Source: an uncultured Eubacteriales bacterium (lineage in GTDB: Bacteria > Bacillota > Clostridia > Oscillospirales > Oscillospiraceae). Taken from it: a DNA stretch of 64,000 nt. The DNA lies in the NCBI GenBank assembly GCA_900549475.1, contig UROF01000004.1, forward strand, positions 1 through 64,000, written 5' to 3'. Below, one piece after another: positions 42,648 through 51,475 of this stretch. The position numbers were made by a program, and so were the translations under genes. The notes below the pieces were generated by a model. That model was not told where the DNA came from and made no database searches. It worked only from the letters and a program-made list of their open reading frames with translations. The first letter of the stretch is position 1, and every line of letters starts with the position of its first letter.

Positions 42648-42694
42648 TTGACGAATGTCCCGCCACCGCCTATAATATATCTATTCGATATATT
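42648..42694 (+). promoter_or_regulatory. Promoter and PadR operator
   Basis: TTGACG, 17 bases, TATAAT (42671-42676), overlapped by the perfect dyad AATATATC-TATTC-GATATATT at 42674-42694, directly before the ribosome site. Confidence 0.8.
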
Positions 42695-42704
42695 GGAGGG
42701 TGCT

Positions 42705-43256
42705 ATGGAGAACCTGATTCTAGGCCTGCTGCTCCTCTCTCCTATGACAGGGTATGAACTACAGCAGTTTATCAAGAAAAACCTGGCCCTGATCTGTTCT
42801 CACAGTGCGGGCAGCGTACAGGCAGCTCTTTCCAAGCTGGAAAAGGACGGCAAGGTAACCGCCAGCGAAGCAGCAGCGGGCAAACGCCGCAAAAAGACAT
42901 TCTTTATCACAGACGCCGGCCGCTCTGCCTTTTCCCATTGGGTCGCCCAGCCCATGCAGGTGGACAAGGTGAAGAACATGGAGCTGTCCCGGCTGTTCTT
43001 TGCGGGGCTGGCCAGGCCGGAAGAGCGCCTCGCTGCGATCCGGGACTACATCCGGCAGATGGAAGAGACCCACGGGGTCCTCTGTGCCATCCGGGAACAT
43101 TTCCAGAAAATGGACCAGCGGGAACTGCCGCCGGGGACCGATTGGCCGCAGGTACTGCGCTTTCAGGAATATACCATCCAGTACGGCATTGCCGCTGCTG
43201 AATTTGAGATCGGCTGGTACAGCCGCCTGCTTCACGAATTGGAGAAACAACCATGA
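42705..43256 (+). CDS. PadR-family regulator
   Basis: A 183-residue protein. The winged helix at 1-80 (LILGLLLLSPMTGYELQQFI, then SAGSVQAALSKLEKDGKVTAS) is PadR-like, with a C-terminal Vir-type dimerisation domain. GGAGGG precedes ATG 42705. The operator over its own promoter implies autorepression; the downstream flavoprotein operon is the likely target. Confidence 0.92.
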   Translation: MENLILGLLLLSPMTGYELQQFIKKNLALICSHSAGSVQAALSKLEKDGKVTASEAAAGKRRKKTFFITDAGRSAFSHWVAQPMQVDKVKNMELSRLFFAGLARPEERLAAIRDYIRQMEETHGVLCAIREHFQKMDQRELPPGTDWPQVLRFQEYTIQYGIAAAEFEIGWYSRLLHELEKQP

Positions 43257-44608
43257 AGATCCTTGTTTTAAACGCCAGTCCCAAGGGCAAGAACTCTACC
43301 ACCGTCCACACCGCCCTGTACTTACAGGCTCTGCACCCGGAACACACCTTCACTGTCCTTCCAGTGGGCCAACGCATCAAAAGTTACGAGAAAGACTTCG
43401 CCCCGCTGCGGTCAGAACTGGAGCAGGCAAATCTTCTGCTGTTCTGCTATCCGGTCTACACCTTTATTGCCCCTTACCAGCTCCACCGACTCATGGAACT
43501 CATCAAGGCTGACGGCGTAAATCTCTCCGGAAAATTTGCCTCCCAGATCACTACCTCCAAGCACTTCTATGACGTGACCGCTCACCGCTATGTGGAGGAG
43601 AACTGCTTTGACCTGGGGATGAAGGTAGTACGGGGTCTGTCTGCCGACATGGATGACCTGCTCACCCAACAAGGCCAGCAGGAAGCCAGGAACTTTTTCG
43701 ACCACCTGATGTTCTCCTGTGAACACAGCCTGTTCGTCACACCACCTGTCAGAGCGCCTCAGAAGGAAAAGGCGGCCTATCAGCCGGCGCTGCCTTCCGT
43801 TCCCAAAAGCAACAGCAAGGACGTTGTCATTGTCACCAACTATGCCTCTGAGGATGAAAATCTCCAAAACATGATCGCTGACTTCCGCGCCGCGCTGCCC
43901 TTCGAGAGCCGCGTAGTGAATCTGCGGGAATTTCCCTTTGCAGGCGGCTGCCTTGGGTGCTTTGGCTGTGCCATCACCGGAAAATGTGTCTACAAGGACG
44001 GATTTGACGAGTTCCTGCGCAGCACCATCCAAACCGCCGACGCCTTCGTCTATGCCTTTACTATCTCCGACCACTACACCCACTCCAGCTTCAAGTGCTA
44101 TGACGACCGGCAGTTCTGTAACGGCCACCGCACCGTCACCCATGGCACCCCTATTGCCTACCTCATCAGCGGCGATTATCAGTATGAGAGCAACCTGCGC
44201 ATGATCGTGGAGGGGCGCAGCGAAGTGGGCGGCAACTACCTGTGCGGCGTGGCCACTGACGAGGGAAACACCACAGCTGATATTCAGTCCTTGGCCGATT
44301 CCCTGGTATTTGCTCTGGAGAAAAAGCTGTCCCGCCCCGCTAATTTTTATGGCGTGGGAGGTATGAAGATCTTCCGGGACCTCATCTATATCATGCAGGG
44401 CATGATGAAAGCCGACCACAAATTTTATAAAGAGCATGGCATCTATGATTTTCCCCAGAAGCAGAAAAAGCGCATCCTGCAGATGAAGCTGGTAGGCGCT
44501 ATGCTGGCCATCCCGTCTGTACAAAAAAAGATGAAGGGACAGATGAATCAGTACATCATCGGGCCTTATCAAAAAGTGGTGGATCAGGCCAAGGGGACAT
44601 CCAGATAG
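43253..44608 (+). CDS. Tandem flavodoxin-fold iron-sulfur flavoprotein
   Basis: A 451-residue protein with two NADPH-dependent FMN reductase-like domains. The first starts MKILVLNASPKGKNSTT. The second starts at about 190 (DVVIVTNYASEDENL) and has the cysteine cluster CLGCFGCAITGKC (about 234-246), as in iron-sulfur flavoproteins. The C-terminus has a basic helix. It probably reduces quinones or disulfides. It overlaps the padR stop by four bases. Confidence 0.85.
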   Translation: MKILVLNASPKGKNSTTVHTALYLQALHPEHTFTVLPVGQRIKSYEKDFAPLRSELEQANLLLFCYPVYTFIAPYQLHRLMELIKADGVNLSGKFASQITTSKHFYDVTAHRYVEENCFDLGMKVVRGLSADMDDLLTQQGQQEARNFFDHLMFSCEHSLFVTPPVRAPQKEKAAYQPALPSVPKSNSKDVVIVTNYASEDENLQNMIADFRAALPFESRVVNLREFPFAGGCLGCFGCAITGKCVYKDGFDEFLRSTIQTADAFVYAFTISDHYTHSSFKCYDDRQFCNGHRTVTHGTPIAYLISGDYQYESNLRMIVEGRSEVGGNYLCGVATDEGNTTADIQSLADSLVFALEKKLSRPANFYGVGGMKIFRDLIYIMQGMMKADHKFYKEHGIYDFPQKQKKRILQMKLVGAMLAIPSVQKKMKGQMNQYIIGPYQKVVDQAKGTSR

Positions 44609-44664
44609 CCGCAGAGCAAGTTTCCTGCCACGACAGGTATTGTGAGAGCATAAGGAGGTTTGTT

Positions 44665-45075
44665 ATGATTCGAGAGATCTGTAAAGATGAGGTGTTTCTG
44701 TCCCAGAAGGCGGAGCCTGCCACCCTGGGCGATAGGCAGGTTGCCGCCGACCTGCTGGAAACCCTGGAGCACCACAAAGACGGCTGCGTAGGTATGGCGG
44801 CCAACATGATCGGTGTCAACAAGCGCATCATTGCCTTTGATAACGAAGGCACTTACATGGTCATGTTCAACCCGGAGATCATCAAACGGTCCGATCCCTA
44901 CACGGTGGAGGAGGGTTGTCTCTCCCTCACCGGCACCCGCCCGGCCAAGCGATGGAAATCCATCAAGGTACGCTGGCAGAATGAGAAATTCCAGGAGCGG
45001 CTGAAAACTTTCACCGGTTGGACGGCCCAAATCATCCAGCATGAGATCGACCACTGTGAGGGCATCATCATATGA
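44665..45075 (+). CDS. def: Peptide deformylase
   Basis: A 136-residue metal hydrolase that removes N-terminal formyl groups. The three motifs are present: GMAANMIG (motif 1, last Gln replaced), EGCLS (metal Cys) and QHEIDH (metal His pair and Glu). This short type is common as a second PDF in Clostridia. The odd motif 1 may alter substrate use or actinonin sensitivity. Confidence 0.9.
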   Translation: MIREICKDEVFLSQKAEPATLGDRQVAADLLETLEHHKDGCVGMAANMIGVNKRIIAFDNEGTYMVMFNPEIIKRSDPYTVEEGCLSLTGTRPAKRWKSIKVRWQNEKFQERLKTFTGWTAQIIQHEIDHCEGIII

Positions 45076-45386
45076 AAAAATGTAAGATTACCGTCATGCG
45101 CATCACGCAGTACAAGGACCTGATGGCCCAGTACGAAAACCCTATCTCCCACGCCTGTGATATGGCGATGGGACAAGTTTTCATTGCCAACGGCTGGGAA
45201 AAACCGGAGGGCTTCTGCCAGAGCGCCTGGGATACCCTCTCCCCCTTTGTGCTGGCCCTGAGCCACGGCGGAGAAAATTTCTACGACGGCTGGATGAAAA
45301 ACCCCAAGTCCGCCATGCTCTCCTGTAACGACGGGTTTCGTCCGGTCAGTTTCCTGGTGGAGGCTCTGGACGAGGACGCAGACTGA
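45072..45386 (+). CDS. TIGR04076 family protein
   Basis: A 104-residue protein with the family pattern CKITVMR ... EGFCQSAWDTLSPFVLALSHGG ... CNDGFRPVSFLVE. Function unknown. It overlaps the deformylase stop by four bases (ATGA). Confidence 0.85.
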   Translation: MKKCKITVMRITQYKDLMAQYENPISHACDMAMGQVFIANGWEKPEGFCQSAWDTLSPFVLALSHGGENFYDGWMKNPKSAMLSCNDGFRPVSFLVEALDEDAD

Positions 45387-45398
45387 GGAGGAAATACC

Positions 45399-46115
45399 AT
45401 GTTTGAAAATAAAGTTGCCGTGGTCACTGGCGGCGCCAAAGGCATCGGCAAGACCATTGCCGAGGAATTTCGCAAGGCAGGAGCCACGGTGTGCAGTATC
45501 GACCTTCTGCCCAACGACTACTATGTGGGTGATCTGGCCGACCAGGCCGTCCTGGAGGACTTTGCCCGCAAGGTCATCACCGACTATGGCCGTGTGGATT
45601 ATCTCATCAACAACGCCCTTCCTTTGATGAAAGGCATCGATGAATGCACCTACGAGGCCTTCAACTACGCCCTGCGGGTGGGGATCACCGCCCCCTTTTA
45701 CCTCACAAAACTGTTTGCTCCCCACTTTGCTCCCGGCGCGGCCATCGTGAACATCTCCTCCTCCCGGGACAGGATGAGCCAGCCCCAGACTGAGAGCTAT
45801 ACGGCAGCCAAGGGCGGCATCTCCGCCCTGACCCACGCCCTGGCGGTGAGCCTTGCTGGCCGGGTGCGGGTAAACTCCATTTCTCCCGGCTGGATTGACA
45901 CGGACTACACCGTCTATCACGGGCCGGATGCGGCCCAGCAGCCTGCCGGCCGGGTAGGCAACCCTATGGATATCGCCAATATGGTGCTCTACCTATGCTC
46001 AGACAAGGCGGGCTTCATTACGGGTGAGAACATCTGCATCGACGGCGGCATGACCCGCCAGATGATCTACCACAACGACTTTGGCTGGACCCTGGAGGGA
46101 GGCTGTACCACATGA
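45399..46115 (+). CDS. SDR-family oxidoreductase
   Basis: A 238-residue NAD(P)-dependent dehydrogenase. The dinucleotide motif is VTGGAKGIGKTIAEEF (8-23), NNA is conserved, and catalytic Ser (INISSSRD) and Y-x-x-x-K (YTAAKGG) are present. The C-terminus has GENICIDGGMTR. Substrate unknown. AGGAGG precedes the ATG. Confidence 0.93.
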   Translation: MFENKVAVVTGGAKGIGKTIAEEFRKAGATVCSIDLLPNDYYVGDLADQAVLEDFARKVITDYGRVDYLINNALPLMKGIDECTYEAFNYALRVGITAPFYLTKLFAPHFAPGAAIVNISSSRDRMSQPQTESYTAAKGGISALTHALAVSLAGRVRVNSISPGWIDTDYTVYHGPDAAQQPAGRVGNPMDIANMVLYLCSDKAGFITGENICIDGGMTRQMIYHNDFGWTLEGGCTT

Positions 46116-46570
46116 AACTTGCCATTTTATCCGACACCCACGGTCTGCTGCGCCCCGAGGTAACAGAGCAACTGAAAACTGCCGATGTCATTCTCCACGG
46201 CGGCGATATCAACAAGCAAAGCATTGTAGATGAACTGCGGCAATACGCCCCGCTCTATGTCGTCCGGGGCAATAACGACAAGGGCTGGGCGGAAACCATT
46301 CCCCATGATCTCACCGTCACACTGGATGGCGTGACCTTTTATATGATTCACAACAAAAAGGAGCTCCCTGCCGATCTTGCCGGTGTGGATGTGGTGGTGT
46401 TCGGCCACTCCCACAAGTATGTGCAGGAGGAAAAGGACGGTATTCTCTGGCTCAATCCCGGCTCCTGCGGTCCCCGGCGATTCCAACAGGAGATTACCAT
46501 GATGATGGCGGAACTCACGGATGGAAAACTCCAGATCGAAAAAATCTCCATCCCTCACGAGGTAAAGTAA
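46112..46570 (+). CDS. YfcE/MJ0936-type metallophosphoesterase
   Basis: A 152-residue phosphodiesterase with SDTHG, DVILHGGDI, VRGNND, GHSHKY and NPGSCGPRR, the complete metal-binding set. It overlaps the SDR stop by four bases. Confidence 0.92.
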   Translation: MKLAILSDTHGLLRPEVTEQLKTADVILHGGDINKQSIVDELRQYAPLYVVRGNNDKGWAETIPHDLTVTLDGVTFYMIHNKKELPADLAGVDVVVFGHSHKYVQEEKDGILWLNPGSCGPRRFQQEITMMMAELTDGKLQIEKISIPHEVK

Positions 46571-47073
46571 TGGAACTGGGACTGACCTTTCCCCTCCAGC
46601 GATTTCTGAAAGTAAAAACACCATCTTACGGCACAGAACCGGACCGGCACTTCTGCTGGGACCTGCATGTGATCGATCTGCGGGGCCACAAGTGCCTGCT
46701 GGCAGTCCACTGCCACAGCCGGTACACCTTTGTCCGCTGTGATGTGACGCCCTTCCAGTGGGCGGACATCCCCGGACTGTTCCGGGATGGATTGACCGAT
46801 AGCCTCACTGCCGCTGGTTTCCCCCAAGAACAGACAGAGGCATACCTGCGGCAGGCAGGCGACATTGGGATCACCCGCACCCATGGCCGACGGGAGGTAG
46901 CTTTCCTCAACCGCGCTTGGGAGGATGTGCTGTCACTGGATTTATGTCTGGACACCTCCTGTCAGGCTCAGCCCCTGCTGGACCACGCCGTCAACACCCG
47001 GCCAGGGCGATGCGCAGGCTTTGCGGGACTTGGGACAGGGCTGGAGCGGATGAGAGAGACATGGAAGGAATGA
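46570..47073 (+). CDS. DUF6933-like protein
   Basis: A 167-residue protein. The pattern FCWDLHVIDLRGHKCLLAV ... YTFVRCDVTP resembles DUF6933, whose members share a short beta fold around a conserved start that binds an unknown partner. GAGG precedes ATG 46570, which shares its first base with the YfcE stop. Confidence 0.65.
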   Translation: MELGLTFPLQRFLKVKTPSYGTEPDRHFCWDLHVIDLRGHKCLLAVHCHSRYTFVRCDVTPFQWADIPGLFRDGLTDSLTAAGFPQEQTEAYLRQAGDIGITRTHGRREVAFLNRAWEDVLSLDLCLDTSCQAQPLLDHAVNTRPGRCAGFAGLGTGLERMRETWKE

Positions 47074-47291
47074 AAGGCGCGTACATGAAAAGGGAACACC
47101 CGGTTCACCATTGGGCCTGCCCTACCCACATTCTCTATGGAAGTGCAGACAACATGACTTCCCGCCAGACTGTTGAAGCATATATCCGGCAGCACAACGC
47201 CGAACTCACCGTGATAGAGGGTGGAGAACACTGGTTCCACACACCCGAGCAACTGGCTGCACTGCGGGAATGGGAGGAGACGTCCTGTTGA
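47070..47291 (+). pseudogene. Alpha/beta hydrolase C-terminal remnant
   Basis: About 73 codons (CPTHILYGSADNMTSRQTVEAY ... IEGGEHWFHTPEQ, abridged) match the end of an alpha/beta hydrolase, with the final catalytic His in GEHWFH. The nucleophile elbow and the N-terminal two thirds are absent. The ATG at 47070 overlaps the previous stop, so it may still be translated. Confidence 0.75.
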
Positions 47292-47351
47292 TGATGCCTC
47301 CGCCACATATCGCAGCAAAAAGCCCCCTGATTTCCGCTGGAGGCTGCAATA

Positions 47352-47401
47352 AACCACCCGGTACTTCTGAATATCATCAGAAGTACCGGGTGGTTCTTAT
47401 T
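47352..47401 (+). terminator. Operon terminator
   Basis: A 19-bp perfect stem AACCACCCGGTACTTCTGA and complement, loop ATATCA, followed by CTTATTTTTT. It closes the padR-flavoprotein operon. Confidence 0.93.
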
Positions 47402-47482
47402 TTTTAATGCAACGTAAAGGCCTTGGTGCAGCCCTTGGCAAGAGTGATCTAGGATTTGCAGCAGGCGAAGTCCTCTATTTCG

Positions 47483-47956
47483 TCATAAAAGAACCCCAGC
47501 CAGTTTTTCCGCTGCCACTTTTACGGCTGCCACAGCAGCATCACCATCAGGCAGGTCCACCTGAACCGGCAAGCGCACCAGATAATCAGTGTGCTCCGGA
47601 TCATCAGTGGCCTCCATCCCCATAGGCAGAAGATGATCCCTCATACGATCCGCCCAGCGGCACTGAGCACTGCGATTTGTGCCAGAGAGCCACACCTCCA
47701 ACTGAAAACTCTTGTGGACAAACACGACTACCAACTTCAGATTGTTCTCTTTTAACATTTGACTGAAAAAGGAAAAATAGGCGTAGTCCATGGCATTCTC
47801 AGAAATACCATTCTGGAAACGAAAGTCTGGCATTTGCCGCTCCAGCTGACTGCGCAGATAGCGGAACCAGCGGATAAATTCCTGATAGGCCCTCTGCAGA
47901 TCAGTAGACTGCAAAAGAGTACGATAGCTATCAAACAGGTTGTGGTCAAACATCAT
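47483..47956 (-). CDS. DUF7000 family protein
   Basis: A 157-residue protein matching DUF7000 in length and pattern (QRAYQEFIRWFRYLRSQLE, ENAMDYAYFSFF, FQLEVWLSG). Function unknown. AAGGAG is eight bases before ATG 47956. Confidence 0.75.
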   Translation of the reverse strand: MMFDHNLFDSYRTLLQSTDLQRAYQEFIRWFRYLRSQLERQMPDFRFQNGISENAMDYAYFSFFSQMLKENNLKLVVVFVHKSFQLEVWLSGTNRSAQCRWADRMRDHLLPMGMEATDDPEHTDYLVRLPVQVDLPDGDAAVAAVKVAAEKLAGVLL

Positions 47957-48083
47957 CCCTATTTCTCCTTCGAAAATGTTTGTCCGGCAGTAAAGAGGTA
48001 TCACAAAGCGACTCGACTTGTTCTGCTCTGTTGGGCTACAAACACAGTGGACGTGGTTTTCACGCTCCTTTGACACGCAGCAA

Positions 48084-48434
48084 TTACTTCCTCAAAATCT
48101 GCTCCATAGATTTTCCCTTGGCCAGCTCGTCCACCAGCTTGTCCAGATAGCGGATCTCCCGCATCAACGGGTCCTCGATCTCCTCCACCCGAATCCCACA
48201 TACTTTACCTGTGATCAAAGTGCGATTGGGGTTCATAGCCGGGGCACTGCGGAAAAAGTCGCCATAGCTGGTATCGGACTGCTCCAACCGAGCAATATCT
48301 TCGGGGGTATATCCGGTGAGCCATGCGGTCACCTGGTCCACTTCTTCCCTGCTGCGGCCTTTTTTCTCAGCCTTATTTACCAGCAGAGGATATAGTTTTG
48401 CGAAAGGCATCTGTGTTACATCAGCACGGGGCAT
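48084..48434 (-). CDS. DUF2200 family protein
   Basis: A 116-residue protein with the strongly conserved DUF2200 blocks: FAKLYPLLVNKAEKKGR, VTAWLTGY, NPNRTLITGKVCGIRVEEIE and YLDKLVDELAKGKSMEQILR (given separately). Its structure is known for the family but its function is not. GGGAGG precedes ATG 48434, four bases after the macro-domain stop, so the two are co-translated. Confidence 0.9.
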   Translation of the reverse strand: MPRADVTQMPFAKLYPLLVNKAEKKGRSREEVDQVTAWLTGYTPEDIARLEQSDTSYGDFFRSAPAMNPNRTLITGKVCGIRVEEIEDPLMREIRYLDKLVDELAKGKSMEQILRK

Positions 48435-48438
48435 GGTA

Positions 48439-48915
48439 TCATCCTCCCAATAAGCTCTGGCCAAAAATGACCAGATAGACTGTCATATCATGGATACGCA
48501 GGAAATCCTCGATGGTGTCCACCGCCACCTTGAGAGCCTCATCCTTGGGGTAGCCGTACGCCCCGGAGGAAATCAGCGGGAAGGCCACCGTCTCGCACTG
48601 ATTGGCCAGGGCCAGCTCCAGAGAGGAGCGGTAGGCGGAGGCTAGCAGGCCCCGCTCCCCGTGGCTCCCACCCCGCCAGATCGGCCCTACAGTGTGAATC
48701 ACAAACCTAGCGGGCAGGCGATATCCTTTTGTAATTTTGGCCTGTCCCGTTTTACAGCCGCCCAGCGTTCGGCATTCTTTCAGCAGGTCAGGCCCGGCAG
48801 CACGGTGGATCGCGCCATCCACGCCTCCTCCCCCTAACAGGCTCTCGTTAGCGGCATTGACGATGGCATCCACCTTCATGGCAGTGATGTCGTTTTGTAC
48901 GATGTGCAGAGGCAT
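48439..48915 (-). CDS. Macro-domain ADP-ribose deacetylase/hydrolase
   Basis: A 158-residue YmdB-like macro domain: [17 protein letters not shown] (5-21), [14 protein letters not shown], and [12 protein letters not shown] phosphate loop. It hydrolyses O-acetyl-ADP-ribose or reverses ADP-ribosylation. GGGAGG is seven bases before ATG 48915. A sirtuin that makes O-acetyl-ADP-ribose is encoded at 321, but it is not linked. Confidence 0.94.
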   Translation of the reverse strand: MPLHIVQNDITAMKVDAIVNAANESLLGGGGVDGAIHRAAGPDLLKECRTLGGCKTGQAKITKGYRLPARFVIHTVGPIWRGGSHGERGLLASAYRSSLELALANQCETVAFPLISSGAYGYPKDEALKVAVDTIEDFLRIHDMTVYLVIFGQSLLGG

Positions 48916-49011
48916 GGAAGCACCTCCCGTCATTTTGTGATGCCATCATACCATGAATGGTCCCCTTTGACAATGCGGCAGGCTGCTCATTCCATAAGTG
49001 GCAGCCTATAC

Positions 49012-49044
49012 AATCAGCCGCAGGCAGTTTGCCTGCGGCTGATT
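49012..49044. terminator. Bidirectional terminator
   Basis: AATCAGCCGCAGGCA pairs with TGCCTGCGGCTGATT, with a three-base loop, downstream of the DUF6132 gene. Confidence 0.85.
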
Positions 49045-49063
49045 TCTTATTGCATAAAATAGT

Positions 49064-49276
49064 TTACCTGCGGCAGCTTCCCTTGCAGCCTGATCCAAAT
49101 ACGCCGGAGAGCAGCCAGCCGATCAGGCCCATGTACACCATGGAGTTGAGAGGACTGGAGGTAATGGCGCAGGTACCGGTGGCACACCCCACCAGAGAGT
49201 AATAGCCAAGCCCCACCAGGGCGCCACCCAGTATAAACAAAGCTGGCCGCAGCCATTTCTTCATGCGTTCTTTCAT
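49064..49276 (-). CDS. DUF6132 small membrane protein
   Basis: A 70-residue protein with two membrane helices and cysteines in GCATGTCAITSSPLNSMVYMG and GSGCKGSC. This family resembles half of a YeeE-like sulfur transporter and is often next to thioredoxins and iron-sulfur proteins. AGGAGG is eight bases before the ATG. Confidence 0.75.
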   Translation of the reverse strand: MKERMKKWLRPALFILGGALVGLGYYSLVGCATGTCAITSSPLNSMVYMGLIGWLLSGVFGSGCKGSCRR

Positions 49277-49277
49277 A

Positions 49278-49406
49278 TCAGTTACCTCCTGCCAAGTATC
49301 CTTCCGCCGTGCAGCTGCACCAGGGCGCCCAGAAATTCATCAGAACAGATCCTGCTCCGTCCATCATCTGCCGGAGTTGGTCCTTGTTCCTACTGATAGC
49401 CGCCAT
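49278..49406 (-). pseudogene. Truncated thioredoxin
   Basis: Forty-two codons: SRNKDQLRQMMDG then VLMNFWAPWCSC, the start of a thioredoxin up to its active-site Cys pair, then ten unrelated residues and a stop that abuts the DUF6132 start. AAGGAG precedes ATG 49406. The rest of the fold is missing. Confidence 0.8.
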
Positions 49407-49494
49407 ACTGGTCAGCTCCTTGCTTTTGTTTGAACTCAGTATACCCAACAACTGCTTGCTCTTCCGTGACGAGGTCACGTAAGAACCGAATGGC

Positions 49495-50079
49495 CTATCG
49501 GTATAATTCCTTTCCGTTTTTTACCTTGCAGATCAACTGGGTCATGGTGCCCATGGGGCAATAGACACACCAGCTGCGAGGCTTGAACAGGATCATAGTG
49601 GCCAACCCCAGCACAGTAGATGTGAGCATGACGCTGTAAAATCCAAAGGCAAACTGGGCCACACCGGGATGGAACAGCGTGCCGTGGTATGCCCAGAGCC
49701 AGGGCAGCTTAAAGGTCCACAGCAGGGTGACCACCTGTTTCAGATCCTGCGCCCCAGCAAACACCAGGTATGTATTCCACAGCATCAGGAAGAACATAGC
49801 AAAGAAGAAAATCAAAAAGCCATACCGGAACGCTTTGCTTTTCATCCATCTGGGGATATCCTTTTTGCGGGACAAACCGAAGCGGCCACCCAGCAGGCCA
49901 AACAGCTGTCCCCGGCCACAGTATCGGTTGCAGTAGCCCTTGGTCCCGCCGACGATGGCAATGATAAGCGGAATAAAAAAGCACAGAAGCCCTAACCAGG
50001 CAAACAAAATATTTACAAAGCCTAGCAAAAGATACAGGAGAGATGCGATCCACAGATAATCGTACCAATGCTTTTTCAT
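49495..50079 (-). CDS. 4Fe-4S-binding membrane protein
   Basis: A 194-residue protein with about five membrane helices and two cysteine clusters: KGYCNRYCGRGQ (about 47-58) and WCVYCPMGTMTQLIC (about 171-185). Such NosR/NapH-type membrane proteins move electrons across the membrane. It overlaps the ferredoxin stop (ATGA). Confidence 0.8.
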   Translation of the reverse strand: MKKHWYDYLWIASLLYLLLGFVNILFAWLGLLCFFIPLIIAIVGGTKGYCNRYCGRGQLFGLLGGRFGLSRKKDIPRWMKSKAFRYGFLIFFFAMFFLMLWNTYLVFAGAQDLKQVVTLLWTFKLPWLWAYHGTLFHPGVAQFAFGFYSVMLTSTVLGLATMILFKPRSWCVYCPMGTMTQLICKVKNGKELYR

Positions 50080-50285
50080 GCCTCCACCTCCCGGATCTCA
50101 ATGACACTGGCCGGGCACTCTTTTGCACATTTACCGCAGCCCACACATGTTTCTTCCTTGACCCGGGCCATCATGCCGCGGACAATTTCAATGGCCTGCA
50201 GCGGACAAACCTTTGCACAACAGCCGCAGGCCACACAGTCGGAACCATCTACCACGGCCTTACGCCGCTTCTTACCTGAAGTCAT
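50076..50285 (-). CDS. 2[4Fe-4S] ferredoxin
   Basis: A 69-residue protein with two CxxCxxCxxxCP motifs (CVACGCCAKVCP and CVGCGKCAKECP). It is probably the electron donor or acceptor for the membrane protein downstream. GGGAGG is seven bases before the ATG. Confidence 0.95.
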   Translation of the reverse strand: MTSGKKRRKAVVDGSDCVACGCCAKVCPLQAIEIVRGMMARVKEETCVGCGKCAKECPASVIEIREVEA

Positions 50286-50337
50286 ACAATGCCTCCCTGA
50301 TCTTGATAACGCATGATATCACAGAAGGAGGCAGATA

Positions 50338-50790
50338 ATGAAAGTAAAACGGAATACCCTGCTGCTTCTGGCCTGCCTGGTGTGGAGCGCAGCAGGTTTC
50401 AACATCCTCCGCATCGGTTTGTTGGCCTATCCAGCTCACCTCACCGTGCTGAATTATCTTCTGTCTATACTGGTTTTCGCTGTGTTTCAGAAATTTATCT
50501 TCGGAAAACTGGTAAAAAAACATACTGCCAGGATTACCTCCTATGGGGAGGAGCGGCACTTTTTCCTGAAGTTCTTTGACGGAAAGGCCTTTGCCATCAT
50601 GGCAGTAATGATGAGCGGCGGCATTGGCCTGCGGGCAAGCGGACTTGCGCCGGAACGGTTTATTGCCGTCTTTTATACCGGCCTGGGGGCTTCGCTTCTG
50701 CTGGCCGGACTGTTGTTTGGCCGCAACTATGGCAAGGCGGCTTTTGCCGCAGCAACTTTCCAAAATAAAATGGAGCAAAAAGGAGAATAA
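50338..50790 (+). CDS. Conserved membrane protein
   Basis: A 150-residue protein with four membrane helices and a basic cytoplasmic loop (KKHTARITSYGEERHFFLKFF) between helices 2 and 3. Function unknown. AAGGAGG precedes the ATG. It is divergent from the ferredoxin operon and three bases upstream of another membrane protein. Confidence 0.75.
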   Translation: MKVKRNTLLLLACLVWSAAGFNILRIGLLAYPAHLTVLNYLLSILVFAVFQKFIFGKLVKKHTARITSYGEERHFFLKFFDGKAFAIMAVMMSGGIGLRASGLAPERFIAVFYTGLGASLLLAGLLFGRNYGKAAFAAATFQNKMEQKGE

Positions 50791-50793
50791 ACA

Positions 50794-51459
50794 ATGCAGG
50801 CTATCATGGAAACGGTATTTGACGCTGTCTATCTGATCTCTGTCATTACCATCGGCATCCTGATGATTCGAGGCAGCAAGGGAAACCGCCAATTCCGTTT
50901 GTTTGGTTTTATGGCGGTGGTCCTTGGCGCAGCGGATGCATTCCATCTGATTCCACGGGCTGTTGCCCTTTGTACTACGGGCCTTGAAAATTACACTGTC
51001 CCTTTGGGACTGGGAAAGTGGATCACCTCTGTGACCATGACGGTTTTCTATGTGCTGCTCTACTATGTGTGGCGGCAGCGGTACCGTATCAAAGGACAAA
51101 ACGGCTTGACTGCCGCAGTGTATGTCCTGGCCGGACTGCGGGTCCTTCTGTGCATGATGCCGCAGAATCAGTGGCTCAGTGCTGACGCACCGCTCTCCTG
51201 GGGTATCTACCGCAACATCCCCTTCGCCCTGCTGGGGCTTCTGGTAATTGTGCTGTTTTACCGTAGCGCCAGAGCGTACAAGGATCAGGCGTTCCGCTGG
51301 ATGTGGCTGACTATCGTACTGAGCTTTGGCTTTTACATCCCGGTGGTGCTGTGGGCAGACGCCATCCCCCTGATCGGGATGCTGATGATCCCCAAGACCT
51401 GCGCCTATGTCTGGACGGTGCTGATTGGCTATTTCGCCATGAAGCGAGAATGCAGATAG
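50794..51459 (+). CDS. Seven-helix membrane protein
   Basis: A 221-residue protein with about seven membrane helices and a conserved DAFHLIPRA segment at about 49-57. I do not recognise a characterised family. It is in an operon with the gene at 50338. Confidence 0.72.
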   Translation: MQAIMETVFDAVYLISVITIGILMIRGSKGNRQFRLFGFMAVVLGAADAFHLIPRAVALCTTGLENYTVPLGLGKWITSVTMTVFYVLLYYVWRQRYRIKGQNGLTAAVYVLAGLRVLLCMMPQNQWLSADAPLSWGIYRNIPFALLGLLVIVLFYRSARAYKDQAFRWMWLTIVLSFGFYIPVVLWADAIPLIGMLMIPKTCAYVWTVLIGYFAMKRECR

Positions 51460-51475
51460 AAGCAGCTCACAAAAT

